From assembly GCA_029260025.1 (NCBI GenBank), contig JAJDDZ010000043.1, positions 1 to 37,727 of the forward strand: a stretch of 37,727 nucleotides of DNA. The letters are read 5' to 3'. A model generated the notes under the pieces. That model was not told the DNA's origin. It did not search any database and saw only the letters and a list, made by a program, of their open reading frames with translations. The translations under genes and the position numbers were made by a program. The DNA comes from Phycisphaerae bacterium. GTDB lineage: Bacteria > Planctomycetota > Phycisphaerae > UBA1845. This document shows, piece by piece, positions 1-9,910 of the stretch. Numbering within the stretch: the stretch's first letter is position 1; each line of letters starts with the position of its first letter.

Positions 1-175
1 GCGTTCGGATCCATACCGTTGGATTTGTCCTCAAATGGGACCATTGGATCTTCTCCACCAAGTCGTTTCCTCGTACCAGCCATTCTATTCAAGGTCGGCG
101 AAACGCTTCAACGGCTCTGGATGGAGTTCTTGCTATGGACAAGGCTAACTATGCGTTCGGTTTGACTAATGAAAC

Positions 176-249
176 TGGGCCCACCAGGACTCGAACCTGG
201 GACCTCGTCGTTATCAGCGACGCGCTCTAGCCAACTGAGCTATGAGCCC
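176..249 (-). tRNA. tRNA-Ile (anticodon GAU)
   Basis: Read on the minus strand this folds as a complete cloverleaf. It has a 7-bp acceptor stem (GGGCTCA with TGGGCCC, including one U-G pair), a D arm GCTC/GAGC, a 5-bp anticodon stem CGTCG/CGACG around the loop CTGATAA, a variable loop AGGTC and a T arm CCAGG-TTCGAGT-CCTGG. The anticodon GAT decodes isoleucine codons AUC and AUU. The discriminator base is A. The genomic 3' end continues GTTTC, so CCA is not encoded and must be added after transcription. It stands alone, not next to rRNA genes, which is where tRNA-Ile(GAU) is often found. It lies about 160 bp beyond the 3' end of dapF on the same strand and is probably transcribed from its own promoter. 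Confidence 0.97.
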
Positions 250-273
250 GGACGATCCGCCAAGATCGAGGCC

Positions 274-303
274 ACATGATCCCCGGAATGTTGATCCTGT
301 CAA
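274..303 (-). promoter_or_regulatory. Possible promoter of tRNA-Ile
   Basis: On the minus strand a perfect -35 hexamer TTGACA (303..298) is followed after 18 bp by TCATGT (279..274), a weak match to TATAAT. The predicted start would fall about 15-20 bp before the tRNA. The -35 is seen directly; the assignment is inference. Confidence 0.33.
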
Positions 304-409
304 CCATATGGCCTGTTCATGGGAGTCAGAGACACCCGCAAAGGCCCCTGTGAGTTAGCCTCAGTTCGAGCACAATCTAAAGGTCGCCCGATCTCAACCG
401 CATACGAAG

Positions 410-1249
410 TCACCTCAAAGAGTGAGGCCAGCTCCCCGGAAAAACTTCGACAGCAGGACCCCACATGAAAACCGAACCCCCCTCTTTCCACTCGATCGCC
501 AAGTCCCCCCCAGGGAGCGTCGCCACAATTTTTCGATCTATGCGCCCGGTGAGCACCCCCGCAACACAAACCGCGCAAGCACCGCTCCCACATGCCCGCG
601 TAATCCCACTCCCACGCTCCCACGTGCGCATCGTCACATGATCGCGACCATCGACGCATACGAAATGAACGTTGATCCGATTCGGAAATTCTCGAGCACA
701 TTCAAACGCAGGCCCTATCGTCGCAAGGTCGATCGCACCGAGATTACCAACAAAAACAACAGCGTGAGGATTCCCCATAGAAACGCACGTAACTTCAAAG
801 CACTCGCCGCCAACATGAATCGGATGGTCGATCACTTGATCGGTTTCGATCGTCGTCGGGACATCGGCAGCAGTCAGAACAGGCACGCCCAAGTCGATTC
901 GCACAAAATCAACAATGCTTCCCCGCATGTTGCAAAGCGCGGCGTGCACCCCAGCATCCGTCTCGATGGTAAGCTCCGGTCCCGGAACTAGAGCATGCTC
1001 AACCGCATATTTTGCGACACAGCGGATACCGTTCCCACACATTTCACTACGAGACCCGTCCGCGTTGAACATCTCCATGCGAACGTCAGCCATCTCCGAC
1101 GGACCCAGGAGAATCAGCCCGTCGCTGCCGATCCCAGTGTTTCGGTCAGCAATGATTGGTGCGAGCGCGGCAGGATCTGTGACGGTCTCGGTGTGCAAAT
1201 CGACAAAGACGTAATCGTTCCCGAGTCCATGCATCTTGGTGAATTTCAT
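410..1249 (-). CDS. dapF: Diaminopimelate epimerase
   Basis: This enzyme converts LL- to meso-diaminopimelate in the lysine and peptidoglycan pathway, in the cytoplasm, by a cofactor-free two-cysteine mechanism. Both signature loops are visible: MCGNGIRC (Cys about 71) and RACGSGACA (Cys about 220). The N-terminal MHGLGNDY motif of the family is also present. The length of 279 aa is normal. The ORF track starts 11 codons upstream at 1282, which would overlap the end of gltX. The family-typical start MKFTKMHGLGNDY at 1249 lies 5 bp after the gltX stop and is preferred, although no strong Shine-Dalgarno sequence precedes it. Translational coupling to gltX is likely. Confidence 0.95.
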   Translation of the reverse strand: MKFTKMHGLGNDYVFVDLHTETVTDPAALAPIIADRNTGIGSDGLILLGPSEMADVRMEMFNADGSRSEMCGNGIRCVAKYAVEHALVPGPELTIETDAGVHAALCNMRGSIVDFVRIDLGVPVLTAADVPTTIETDQVIDHPIHVGGECFEVTCVSMGNPHAVVFVGNLGAIDLATIGPAFECAREFPNRINVHFVCVDGRDHVTMRTWERGSGITRACGSGACAVCVAGVLTGRIDRKIVATLPGGDLAIEWKEGGSVFMWGPAVEVFPGSWPHSLR

Positions 1250-1254
1250 GGCGT

Positions 1255-2775
1255 TCACTTTGGCTCGCGGTTCATCAAGCACTTTCGAATTCGCGCCAGC
1301 GTGCTTTTTTTTCCTAAGAGGACCAGCGTATCGCCGATGGCCGGGCTAATTGTTGAACCACTGACAGCCACGCGAAGTGGCTGGGCGACGTTGCCCATTT
1401 TTATATCTCTTGCTTCACAAACGTCATTGATGAGCCGCTCGATCGATCCAACAGACCAATCCGCAAGCGCCTCAAGCCTCGTTATCATGTGGTCCAAAAT
1501 CGCATACCCGGCGTTTTCATTCTTGGCGAGCACTTTCTTGACAGCTTTCGGATCGAACTCGATATCATTGTCAGAAGCAAAAACGAAACCAACTTTCTTG
1601 ATAACGTCGGGGAAGATTCGAAAGCCCGAACAAGCCTTCAACGCCTCGCGAAGCTTCTTTTCGTCGGCGTCCCGAATCTCCTGCGGAATGTTTTCCGAAG
1701 CACTTAGGAAATCACAAAACGCCTTAAATAATAGGCCGAAATCCAAAGACGCAGCCCAGTTGGTGTTGAACGCCAGTAGCTTCTCGCGATCGAATTTCGC
1801 GTTCGTCTTCCCCACGCGATCGAGCGTGAACGTTTCAACCAGCTCGCCGAGGGAAAAGTGCTCTCGGTCGTCGCCAGGGTTCCATCCGAGAAGCGAGATA
1901 AAGTTGACTACCGCCTCGGGAAGATACCCCGCGACGCGAAAATCGTTAACGTCGATTTCAGGAGGCGGGTCGCCATTTTTAAGAGCCTTCTCCTTGTCGC
2001 GTTTGCTCATCTTGGACCCGTTCATGTTGAAAATCACGGGCATGTGTGCGTAATGAGGAGTCGTGAACCCAAGCGACCTCTGCATCGCTACGTGCTTGGG
2101 AGTGTTCATCAAGTGTTCTTGCCCCCGAAGGACGTGCGTTATTTTCATCAGCTCATCGTCAACCACGCACGCGAAGTGATACGTCGGAAAACCGTCACTC
2201 TTTTGAATGACGAAGTCTTCGATCTGTCCGGACTTAAGGGTTACGTCGCCAAGAATGTCGTCGCACACCGTGATATCCTCGTCAGGCATTTTGAAACGTA
2301 CAACGACCTTTTTCCGATCGCGCTTGGCAGCCTCGCCTTCCTCGATGGTCGGGATCGGACTAGGCCTATCGTAACTGAGGATGCGCTTTTCAGCTCGAGC
2401 ATTCTCGCGCATCGTTTCCAGCTCCTGAGGAGTTTCGAGAGCGTAGTACGCGTCGCCAGATTCGAGCATTCGTGCAAGATGCTCGTTATAAAGAGACAGC
2501 CGTTCGCTCTGAAAATAGGGACCCGCGTCCCCGCCAGCTTCTGGTCCTTCGTCCCAGGTCATCCCCAACCACCGAAGATCGTCGAGGATTTTTGCGACCG
2601 AGTCGCCGACGTGTCGCGATCGATCGGTGTCCTCAATGCGCAAGATAAACTTTCCACCAGACTTGCGAGCGAGAAGCCAATTGAATAGAACGGTCCGCGC
2701 CCCTCCAATATGCAAATACCCCGTCGGAGACGGTGCAAATCGTACGCGTACCTTCGTGCCCTCAAGTTTTGTCAT
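1255..2775 (-). CDS. gltX: Glutamyl-tRNA synthetase (class I)
   Basis: The protein of 506 aa charges tRNA-Glu (and possibly tRNA-Gln, if the organism uses the amidotransferase route) with glutamate. The class I signatures are visible: FAPSPTGYLHIGGART near the N terminus carries the HIGH motif as HIGG (residues 22-25), and SKMSKRDKE carries KMSKS as KMSKR. The segment LRGQEHLMNTPKH is typical of GltX. The C-terminal third forms the anticodon-binding helical region. The start ATG (2775) gives the expected N terminus. The upstream sequence AGAAAGAA is only a weak ribosome-binding site. It is followed 5 bp later by dapF, so the two form a two-gene unit. Whether it is discriminating or non-discriminating cannot be told from the motifs alone. 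Confidence 0.96.
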   Translation of the reverse strand: MTKLEGTKVRVRFAPSPTGYLHIGGARTVLFNWLLARKSGGKFILRIEDTDRSRHVGDSVAKILDDLRWLGMTWDEGPEAGGDAGPYFQSERLSLYNEHLARMLESGDAYYALETPQELETMRENARAEKRILSYDRPSPIPTIEEGEAAKRDRKKVVVRFKMPDEDITVCDDILGDVTLKSGQIEDFVIQKSDGFPTYHFACVVDDELMKITHVLRGQEHLMNTPKHVAMQRSLGFTTPHYAHMPVIFNMNGSKMSKRDKEKALKNGDPPPEIDVNDFRVAGYLPEAVVNFISLLGWNPGDDREHFSLGELVETFTLDRVGKTNAKFDREKLLAFNTNWAASLDFGLLFKAFCDFLSASENIPQEIRDADEKKLREALKACSGFRIFPDVIKKVGFVFASDNDIEFDPKAVKKVLAKNENAGYAILDHMITRLEALADWSVGSIERLINDVCEARDIKMGNVAQPLRVAVSGSTISPAIGDTLVLLGKKSTLARIRKCLMNREPK

Positions 2776-2924
2776 TGTTTCTTTCTACAGAAAAGACCGC
2801 GTTCAAGACGCCTCGCCAAACTCGAACCCGTAGTGTAGCCACCAGGGTCACTTCGGAAGAAGCAATCGTAACACGAGCGGTTGAGCCTGGACAGCGGGGT
2901 TGGACAACGCTTTGAAGATCGTTG

Positions 2925-3896
2925 CTAAGCGCCGGACGCCTGTTTGGGTCGATGCTCGTCGGAGTCAGAAGCGACATGACCCGAACGACCGCGGAAACGG
3001 CGCATGACGAGCTGTAGCGGGCCGCTGATTCCATACAGAATAGTCAATGCAAGAAGCGTGATCGATGGAGAGGATACAAAGACCACGACGACAAGCATGA
3101 ACACAAGAACTTGCCACACAGGCTGCCGCCCCGCGAGATAGACGCGGTGGACACGACGATAGGGAATGCGACTAACCATGAGCACGGCAATCGTCACCGT
3201 CAAGATCGGAGTCGTCACGACAAGCGTATTGCGCAACCAGGCCATGACGCTGTTTTCTTCAAAACGGAACTGCTCTTGGAACAAGATGAGGGCGACGAGA
3301 ATCGCGGCCGCTGCTGGCGAAGGCATGCCCCGAAAGGTTCGATGATCTGCGTCCGCGTCGGCATGCTCGACATTGAACCGCGCCAAACGAACCGCCGCCA
3401 TCGCGACGTAAAGCGCGGCTGCCATCCACGTGGCGCGACCGAGAAAATGGTCACTGATCGGCGACGGGACAATCGAGTCCCCGGCGAGTTCTTTGGTCAT
3501 GAAAGCAATCATCAGCGCCGCCGGCGCCGCACCAAAGCTGACCATGTCGGCGAGCGAATCGAGCTGCCCACCGAAATTTGTCGTGCTGCGAGTTATCCGA
3601 GCGACCAGCCCGTCAAAACAGTCCAAGACCATCCCCACAAACACAAGACTTGCGCCGACCGACAAGAACGACGGAAGCATTCTCTCCAAGATCGGATGTC
3701 CAAGAGCGCCGGTCAAAACCGGAGCAGCCCCTGCCCCGAATCCGTACATCGAACGCATGCAAAAGTGAATCGCGGCGAATCCGCAGAGCAAGTTCCCGAG
3801 CGTAATCAGGGTTGGCATGAACGCGAGCGAACGGAGCTTTCGTCGGCGCCGGCGCGGATGATCGTCACTGTCTGATCTGGTACCAACGACTTTCAT
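2925..3896 (-). CDS. pssA: CDP-diacylglycerol-serine O-phosphatidyltransferase (phosphatidylserine synthase)
   Basis: This membrane enzyme joins CDP-diacylglycerol and serine to give phosphatidylserine, the substrate of the gene immediately upstream (psd). The CDP-alcohol phosphatidyltransferase signature DGxxARx8GxxxDxxxD is complete: FDGLVAR at residues 94-100, then aspartates at about 113 and 117. Several hydrophobic segments follow, consistent with an integral membrane protein. The N terminus has a basic cluster (HPRRRRRKLR). The ORF track starts at 3962, inside psd and without a ribosome-binding site. The ATG at 3896 is preceded by TGAGGTCA at about 8-12 nt and follows the psd stop by 16 bp, so I use it (323 aa). 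The C terminus is somewhat longer than in short PssA proteins. Confidence 0.9.
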   Translation of the reverse strand: MKVVGTRSDSDDHPRRRRRKLRSLAFMPTLITLGNLLCGFAAIHFCMRSMYGFGAGAAPVLTGALGHPILERMLPSFLSVGASLVFVGMVLDCFDGLVARITRSTTNFGGQLDSLADMVSFGAAPAALMIAFMTKELAGDSIVPSPISDHFLGRATWMAAALYVAMAAVRLARFNVEHADADADHRTFRGMPSPAAAAILVALILFQEQFRFEENSVMAWLRNTLVVTTPILTVTIAVLMVSRIPYRRVHRVYLAGRQPVWQVLVFMLVVVVFVSSPSITLLALTILYGISGPLQLVMRRFRGRSGHVASDSDEHRPKQASGA

Positions 3897-3912
3897 TCGG
3901 AGACTGACCTCA

Positions 3913-4665
3913 CTAAACCGACTCCCTTGCCGTCGCGACTTCTTTTGATGCGGGCTTGGCATCTTGTATTGATATCGGTTGTCGCGCGAGCAGAGTCAAA
4001 CCTGCACTGACCTTGTCGCCAATCGCAACTGTGACCTCGGTACCCTTGAGGCGGGGAATAATCAGCTCCGTCCGCGATCCGAACTTGATCAGTCCAAAGC
4101 GCTCACCCGTCGTGAGATTCTGACCAGCTTTCGCATGGCAAATAATTCGACGAGCGACCAGTCCAGCTACCTGGCGGACTTCAACGGGACCGGGCAACGG
4201 TGAGGCTGGGTCGATGACAACCGAATTTGACTCGTTTCGCTGACCGGATTCGGGATGCCGCGCGTCGAGAAACTCGCCCTCACGATAAGAAAGCGATCGA
4301 ACCATACCATCACAGGGTGACCGATTAATGTGAACATTGAAGAGACTCAGAAACATTCCGATTCGTATCGACGGGCCGGGAATCGACGGGTGATCTTCGA
4401 GCTCGACAATTTCCGTAATCGTTCCGTCTGCGGGCGAGCACAGCTCACCGGGCCCGAAGGTTCCTCGCCGGGGAGGGTCTCGAAAAAAGGCCAGAACCCA
4501 GATCCATACAACGGCGAACGGAATTGCGAGTGGCCAAGCGATCAGGGAAGCCCCAAACGCTGCCCCCCCGAGGACAACAGTGGCAATCCCGATCTCTTTG
4601 AACCCTTCGGTAGCGATCAGCATAGAAATTGCGCCGCGGATATTAGTGACATTAGACAAACGCAT
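3913..4665 (-). CDS. psd: Phosphatidylserine decarboxylase proenzyme (short PSD-A type)
   Basis: The enzyme decarboxylates phosphatidylserine to phosphatidylethanolamine. It is made as a proenzyme that cleaves itself at a Gly-Ser bond to form the pyruvoyl group; here the site is KFGSRTEL (Gly196-Ser197), the form seen in short PSD proteins. Other family segments are SPADG, SLFNVHINRSPCDG (active-site histidine) and YREGEF. A hydrophobic segment at about residues 27-61 would anchor it in the membrane. The ORF track reaches back to 5058, antisense to eno, and that extension has no family similarity. MRLSNVTNIRG at 4665 gives 250 aa; an in-frame ATG at 4767 is a weaker alternative. psd and pssA are adjacent and act consecutively. 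Confidence 0.9.
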   Translation of the reverse strand: MRLSNVTNIRGAISMLIATEGFKEIGIATVVLGGAAFGASLIAWPLAIPFAVVWIWVLAFFRDPPRRGTFGPGELCSPADGTITEIVELEDHPSIPGPSIRIGMFLSLFNVHINRSPCDGMVRSLSYREGEFLDARHPESGQRNESNSVVIDPASPLPGPVEVRQVAGLVARRIICHAKAGQNLTTGERFGLIKFGSRTELIIPRLKGTEVTVAIGDKVSAGLTLLARQPISIQDAKPASKEVATARESV

Positions 4666-4769
4666 CGGAAATTGTACCAGAACACGGGAATTTCGCACGC
4701 CGTGATCGCCGGAGCAAGATGCCTCCTTATCCCAGCCTCTGAGAAAGTTAGAGTTCGTATCTGGCATCC

Positions 4770-4797
4770 TTGACTGGCGCCTCCGCCAGCCTAGAGT
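4770..4797 (+). promoter_or_regulatory. Candidate promoter for eno, with leader hairpins
   Basis: TTGACT (4770-4775) and TAGAGT (4792-4797) are separated by 16 bp. The spacer itself contains a perfect 6-bp inverted repeat CTGGCG-cctc-CGCCAG (4774-4789), which could be a protein-binding dyad. A second small hairpin, GCGGC-gagc-GCCGC (4816-4829), would lie near the 5' end of the eno leader. The promoter sits in the 217-bp region between divergent psd and eno. The hexamers are moderate matches; use in the cell is inferred. Confidence 0.4.
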
Positions 4798-4840
4798 GCC
4801 CAACGAGCGGGTAGAGCGGCGAGCGCCGCCAGGCCGATAG

Positions 4841-6175
<1,335 letters not shown>

Positions 6176-6179
6176 CCTC

Positions 6180-6728
6180 ATGCTGAAGTCCTCTCCACCG
6201 CAAGTTCCTATCTCGCAATCACTTGCATCAAAGAAAACACGCATCGCTGGTGGGGGATGGGTCTGCTGGATCTTGATGTTCATGGGGCTGGCGACGTTTG
6301 CTCCGTGCATCCTTCTTCCCGAGTGGCGAGAGTTTCAGGCGCTTAAAGTTGCCCAGCAGCGCGAAGAGCACCGCCTTTGGGAAATGGAATCTGCGCTTGA
6401 TCGAGAGCGAAAGTCCCTTGTCGCGATTCAGACTGACCCGGCGGTTGTTGCGAGGCTTGCCCGACGCGACCTGCGATACCACGATCCGACTGAGACGCGA
6501 GTTCGGGTCCCCAGTGCCCTCCGGGCAACCGAGAGTGCTTCTCCGTTTGTACCGCATCCCGTGAATCCACCTGCGTGGGTAACGGCTGGCGAGCGGTACC
6601 TTCCGCAACTCAACTATGACGGTGTCTTCTGCGATGAAGAGACGCGGCGGGTGGTCATGGGGATGTCGTTGGCGCTGCTGGCCCTCTCTATGTCGCTCTC
6701 GCCGCGCCGTGACCCCGATGGTTTGTGA
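6180..6728 (+). CDS. Small membrane protein with coiled coil, FtsB/DivIC-like
   Basis: This 182-aa protein has a short cytoplasmic N terminus, a hydrophobic segment at about 27-46 (WVCWILMFMGLATFAP), a charged heptad-like stretch at 48-85 and then TDPAVVARLARRDLRY. That last segment resembles the DPxxVExxAR region after the coiled coil of septum formation initiator proteins FtsB/DivIC. Many bacteria carry ftsB directly after eno, which agrees with its position 4 bp after the eno stop. Unlike typical FtsB (about 100 aa) it has a proline-rich linker and a second hydrophobic segment near the C terminus (158-174). A divisome role is inference from topology and synteny; it could instead be an unrelated planctomycete membrane protein. 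No ribosome-binding site is seen, which suggests coupling to eno. Confidence 0.6.
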   Translation: MLKSSPPQVPISQSLASKKTRIAGGGWVCWILMFMGLATFAPCILLPEWREFQALKVAQQREEHRLWEMESALDRERKSLVAIQTDPAVVARLARRDLRYHDPTETRVRVPSALRATESASPFVPHPVNPPAWVTAGERYLPQLNYDGVFCDEETRRVVMGMSLALLALSMSLSPRRDPDGL

Positions 6729-6749
6729 TAACATCTGAGCATGAAGAAA

Positions 6750-6781
6750 CGCCGGAGATCGGAAGATTCCGAACTCCGGCG
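6750..6781. terminator. Strong hairpin, probable bidirectional terminator
   Basis: CGCCGGAG (6750-6757) pairs with CTCCGGCG (6774-6781). After one A/A mismatch an inner stem TCGGA/TCCGA follows, with loop AGAT. The hairpin lies between the convergent FtsB-like gene and the VCBS lipoprotein gene. The T tract is short on either side (ATGTTTATT on plus), so termination efficiency is uncertain. Confidence 0.7.
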
Positions 6782-6813
6782 ATGTTTATTCGATTCGATA
6801 CGCGAAAGTGCCC

Positions 6814-8586
6814 CTAGTTGTCGGTTCGGGTGTTTCGATACCAGACTAGCCTATCGTCGCTGAGTCCAGATCCCGCTCGGCGGTCAAGGGTTCCGATGAT
6901 GTCGTTTCGACCATCGCCATCAAGATCGACGATGAGAAGATCGTTTATGACCGTCGTCGAATCTGTTCCGGAGACGCCAACGCCGCTACCTCCGGGTGCT
7001 TCGTTCGCAGTTCCACCGCTGTCATCTGGTTCGTCTTGGATGACAGTGTTGCCTGTCCAAGGATCGAAGACCGTGTCGCCTACGAGTGCGTCGTACCAGA
7101 GCACGCCGCCTTCGACCGCGACGAGCGCTTCGACCTGACCATCACCCGTCACATCACCAAGGGCGATCGCCCCGGGCTCTTGTCCGCCGAACTCAGTCAG
7201 CGTGAAGACTGGCCAAGGGAAGTTGAAACGCGCCGGAAGTGTGTCCGATGGAGGAAACTCTGGCTCGATGGCCTGAGCGTTGGGACGGCGGAACCACTGC
7301 ACGACACTTCCGAGCGTGGATCGCACGAGAATGTCGTCGAAACCGTCGTTGTCCACGTCGCCGATTGCAAGGATGTCAGCCTCGGTATCCACCTGCCCGA
7401 TCGGGCGATTTTCCCACGAACCGGTTACGGGAGCGGCTGGTCTTGGGTTTCTTGCCCAGCGGACGTTGCGACTGATGGCGTTGGTGTAAGTCGCGATTAT
7501 GTCCAGATCACCATCGCTATCGATGTCCATCGCCTTGATGTCTTTGACCTGCGGAAGATCGGAGTGAATCGCGTTTGGTACCCCCCACCCGCCGGACGTC
7601 ATCGACGCGGCGCCCCCCGGGTTGACCCAAAGATCGACGGTGTTGACCGGCGGGGCTTGACCAAGTTCCTCACACGCGGCTGGATTGACCGCCACAACAA
7701 TGTCATCGCCGTTTGCGCCATCAATGTCGGCGACGATCAGCGAGACGAAGCCCGAGAATTCTGGCTTGGTCTTGGCCTCTTCAAGTGGGAGAGTTTCGGC
7801 TCCGGGGAACTGGTTGCTCCATTGGTTCCCGAGCGAATCTACGACGAGAGGATTGATAAGAATCGTCTGCGACCAGAGGTCACCATCGGGAATATTCGCT
7901 GCGCCACCCGGACTGAAGTAAATGACGATGTCGCCGTCGAGGCGGCTCACTTGCTGGTCGTTGCACGCGCCATCGCAACATCCGTCGATGCAGAGCGACG
8001 TTCCGTTGCAATCGCCCGAGGTCACGCAACGTGTCGCTGGACACATACCCGCCGAACCTGTTGCTTTCACGAGAACCACAATATCCAGCCACCCATCGTC
8101 ATTGATTTGACCAAGCTCTACACCGGCGACAACCGCGACGGGACTCGTACCGGCGATCGTCACCGTTCGAAATGAGATATTGTCGTCGGCGTCGCGTTCT
8201 TGTAGGTGCAACTGGATAGGCTGAGATTGGTTCCAACCGCTCACCAAGTCGAGCAGACCGTCCTGGTTTACATCGCCAGAGACGACGAACTTGGGACCAG
8301 CAGTATCTTCTTCAACCGGGTCAATTTGAAACGCGGTGAAGAAACTCCGCGTATCTTCGGAGGGAAGTTCAACGCCTTCGGTAGCGCCCCCGGCGACCGG
8401 ATCGGTTGTCCCGCCCGTTCCGCCAGGTGAGACCGGAGCATCAGAGAATCCGCTATCGGCGTCGCCAACATCCGCTCCAGTGCCCGCCTCGTCGGCGACC
8501 TGATCGATGACCGTACTACAGCCGATCACAACGCCAAGCAGAACAGCGCCCGCCACTACCCATCGATGCACCCCAGTGTTCATCAC
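6814..8586 (-). CDS. FG-GAP/VCBS repeat lipoprotein with calcium-binding loops
   Basis: This 590-aa exported protein starts with a lipoprotein signal peptide ending VIGC (Cys23). A Gly/Asp/Thr-rich linker follows, then repeats of the FG-GAP/VCBS type. Calcium-binding DxDxDG-like loops recur through the chain: [36 protein letters not shown] and DLDGDGRND. Such repeats build a seven-bladed beta-propeller like the integrin head and are common in surface proteins of Planctomycetes. A cysteine-dense insertion of about 30 residues (CPATRC through GACNDQQ) interrupts one blade. It is convergent with the eno unit and is its own transcription unit. The ligand is unknown; cell-surface adhesion or polymer binding is a guess from the family. 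Confidence 0.85.
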   Translation of the reverse strand: MMNTGVHRWVVAGAVLLGVVIGCSTVIDQVADEAGTGADVGDADSGFSDAPVSPGGTGGTTDPVAGGATEGVELPSEDTRSFFTAFQIDPVEEDTAGPKFVVSGDVNQDGLLDLVSGWNQSQPIQLHLQERDADDNISFRTVTIAGTSPVAVVAGVELGQINDDGWLDIVVLVKATGSAGMCPATRCVTSGDCNGTSLCIDGCCDGACNDQQVSRLDGDIVIYFSPGGAANIPDGDLWSQTILINPLVVDSLGNQWSNQFPGAETLPLEEAKTKPEFSGFVSLIVADIDGANGDDIVVAVNPAACEELGQAPPVNTVDLWVNPGGAASMTSGGWGVPNAIHSDLPQVKDIKAMDIDSDGDLDIIATYTNAISRNVRWARNPRPAAPVTGSWENRPIGQVDTEADILAIGDVDNDGFDDILVRSTLGSVVQWFRRPNAQAIEPEFPPSDTLPARFNFPWPVFTLTEFGGQEPGAIALGDVTGDGQVEALVAVEGGVLWYDALVGDTVFDPWTGNTVIQDEPDDSGGTANEAPGGSGVGVSGTDSTTVINDLLIVDLDGDGRNDIIGTLDRRAGSGLSDDRLVWYRNTRTDN

Positions 8587-8805
8587 AAACTCCCAATACC
8601 GGTCACTTGGACCGAAAACGACTACATTATCTCACTCTCGTTATCGGCGGCAGAGCCGGGGAACTTTCAGGCCCAAAAAATTCCTGATCGCGATCCACGA
8701 AATCCGCCAAAGTCCGATATAGTGTGCGCGTGCGGTCTCCCTGCGAGGCAACGGGCTACCTCGGCGACTGCGTACCGTCGCCGTGACTCAACCAATACGC
8801 GTGTG

Positions 8806-9339
8806 ATGCCTAGAACTATGACCAAAAACGCGCCAGCCTACCTTCTGCTCGACGACGCCGCGCTGCTGCGAGAATGCGAAGTGGATAAATACCGGGCAAG
8901 CGGTCCGGGCGGTCAAAAGAGGAACAAGACTGACTCGGCTGTTCGAATCCGCCACCTTCCAACCGCCATCGCCGCGATCGCCAACGAGGATCGATCGCAG
9001 CACGTCAACAAGCGTCGCGCGCTTCGACGACTTCGACTTCTGATCGCGCTCGACGTGAGATCCACCATCGACGCGGAGTCTTACGCGCCGAGTGAAACGA
9101 TGAGTGAATACATTACCGGAGACGGTGCTCTGCGAATCGCGGAAGTAAATGACGCCTATCCAATCGTTATCAGCGAGGTTATGGACGTTCTACATAGTTG
9201 CGACCTACGCATCAGTGACACAGCCGAAAAACTTGGCATCTCCACCGCGCAAATGTCAGATTTATTCCTACGAGACCCGTCCGTCTTGCGCGAAGTAAAC
9301 CGACAAAGACAGGCGGCGGACCTTAAGCCACTTCGCTAG
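8806..9339 (+). CDS. Stand-alone RF-1 domain (GGQ) peptide-release protein
   Basis: The protein contains the peptidyl-tRNA hydrolysis motif of class I release factors in the context [17 protein letters not shown] (GGQ at residues 35-37), preceded by LLRECEV as in short RF-like proteins. It lacks the codon-recognition domains 2 and 4 of RF1/RF2. It is therefore of the ArfB/ICT1 or RF-H class, which frees stalled ribosomes or releases peptides without codon reading. A C-terminal extension of about 90 residues contains a helix-turn-helix-like stretch ([17 protein letters not shown]). The ORF track start at 8566 runs over the VCBS gene; I use ATG 8806 (177 aa), with ATG 8818 equally possible, and no clear Shine-Dalgarno for either. 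The partner ribosome target is inferred from the family. Confidence 0.82.
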   Translation: MPRTMTKNAPAYLLLDDAALLRECEVDKYRASGPGGQKRNKTDSAVRIRHLPTAIAAIANEDRSQHVNKRRALRRLRLLIALDVRSTIDAESYAPSETMSEYITGDGALRIAEVNDAYPIVISEVMDVLHSCDLRISDTAEKLGISTAQMSDLFLRDPSVLREVNRQRQAADLKPLR

Positions 9340-9366
9340 TGCAAGAATCAATCGACCTTTCAGGTC

Positions 9367-9396
9367 TTGGACGAACGATCGCGATACGCTTACAAT
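9367..9396 (+). promoter_or_regulatory. Candidate promoter of moaB
   Basis: TACAAT (9391-9396) is a five-of-six match to the -10 consensus, with TTGGAC (9367-9372) 18 bp upstream as a weak -35. The predicted transcription start (9402-9405) coincides with the GTG start codon of moaB at 9404. Confidence 0.4.
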
Positions 9397-9403
9397 AGAG
9401 CAC

Positions 9404-9910
9404 GTGTCTAGCAAGCATCATCATAGCAAAGACGCCACGGCGGTTTCTTGTTCGATCATTACCGTCAGCGATTCACGCACCTTCGAAACCGACACAAGCG
9501 GCATGACGATCCGCGACCTCATCACTGGACACGGCCACAACTTAAGCAACTACGAAATCGTCCCCGACGACACCAACACAATCGGACAACGGGTACGGAG
9601 TTCATGTGATAACGAAGACTGTAAAGTCGTGATTCTGACAGGAGGGACGGGGATCTCATCGCGCGATTCGACGATCGAAGCAGTGTTGCCGATCCTCGAA
9701 AAAAGACTCGACGGATTCGGCGAACTTTTTAGAATGCTCAGTTATGAAGAAATTGGCGCGGCCGCGATGCTTTCGCGTGCGATCGGGGGGATTTGCAACA
9801 ATACCGCCATCTTCGCCCTGCCTGGGTCGACAAAAGCGGTGAAGCTCGCGATGGAGTCGCTGATCATCCCGCAACTCGGACATATCGCTGGACTTCTGCG
9901 GCGCGACTAG
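9404..9910 (+). CDS. moaB: MoaB/MogA-family molybdenum cofactor protein
   Basis: This 168-aa protein belongs to the MoCF-binding family that adenylylates molybdopterin (MogA/MoaB) on the way to molybdenum cofactor. Visible family segments are the first strand ITVSDSR, the central VVILTGGTGISSRD, the SYEEIGAAAMLSRAIGG helix and ALPGSTKAV near the end. No other Mo-cofactor gene lies in the window. The start is GTG at 9404, with no ribosome-binding site and a possible -10 box just upstream, so the message may be leaderless. Its stop codon overlaps the stop of convergent yebC in a CTAG palindrome (9907-9910). Activity as adenylyltransferase rather than an inactive MoaB homologue cannot be decided here. 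Confidence 0.88.
   Translation: MSSKHHHSKDATAVSCSIITVSDSRTFETDTSGMTIRDLITGHGHNLSNYEIVPDDTNTIGQRVRSSCDNEDCKVVILTGGTGISSRDSTIEAVLPILEKRLDGFGELFRMLSYEEIGAAAMLSRAIGGICNNTAIFALPGSTKAVKLAMESLIIPQLGHIAGLLRRD

Noticed and set aside
1-175. Left-edge sequence before the tRNA
   Set aside because: Checked for coding potential, repeats and an attachment site next to the tRNA; nothing supportable was seen.
422-991. Plus-strand ORF of 189 aa
   Set aside because: It lies antisense to dapF, whose motifs are unmistakable; the translated sequence is Arg/Pro-rich shadow with no family features.
9354-9366. Short hairpin GACCT-ttc-AGGTC after the RF-1 domain gene
   Set aside because: Only 5 bp with no T tract; too weak to call a terminator.
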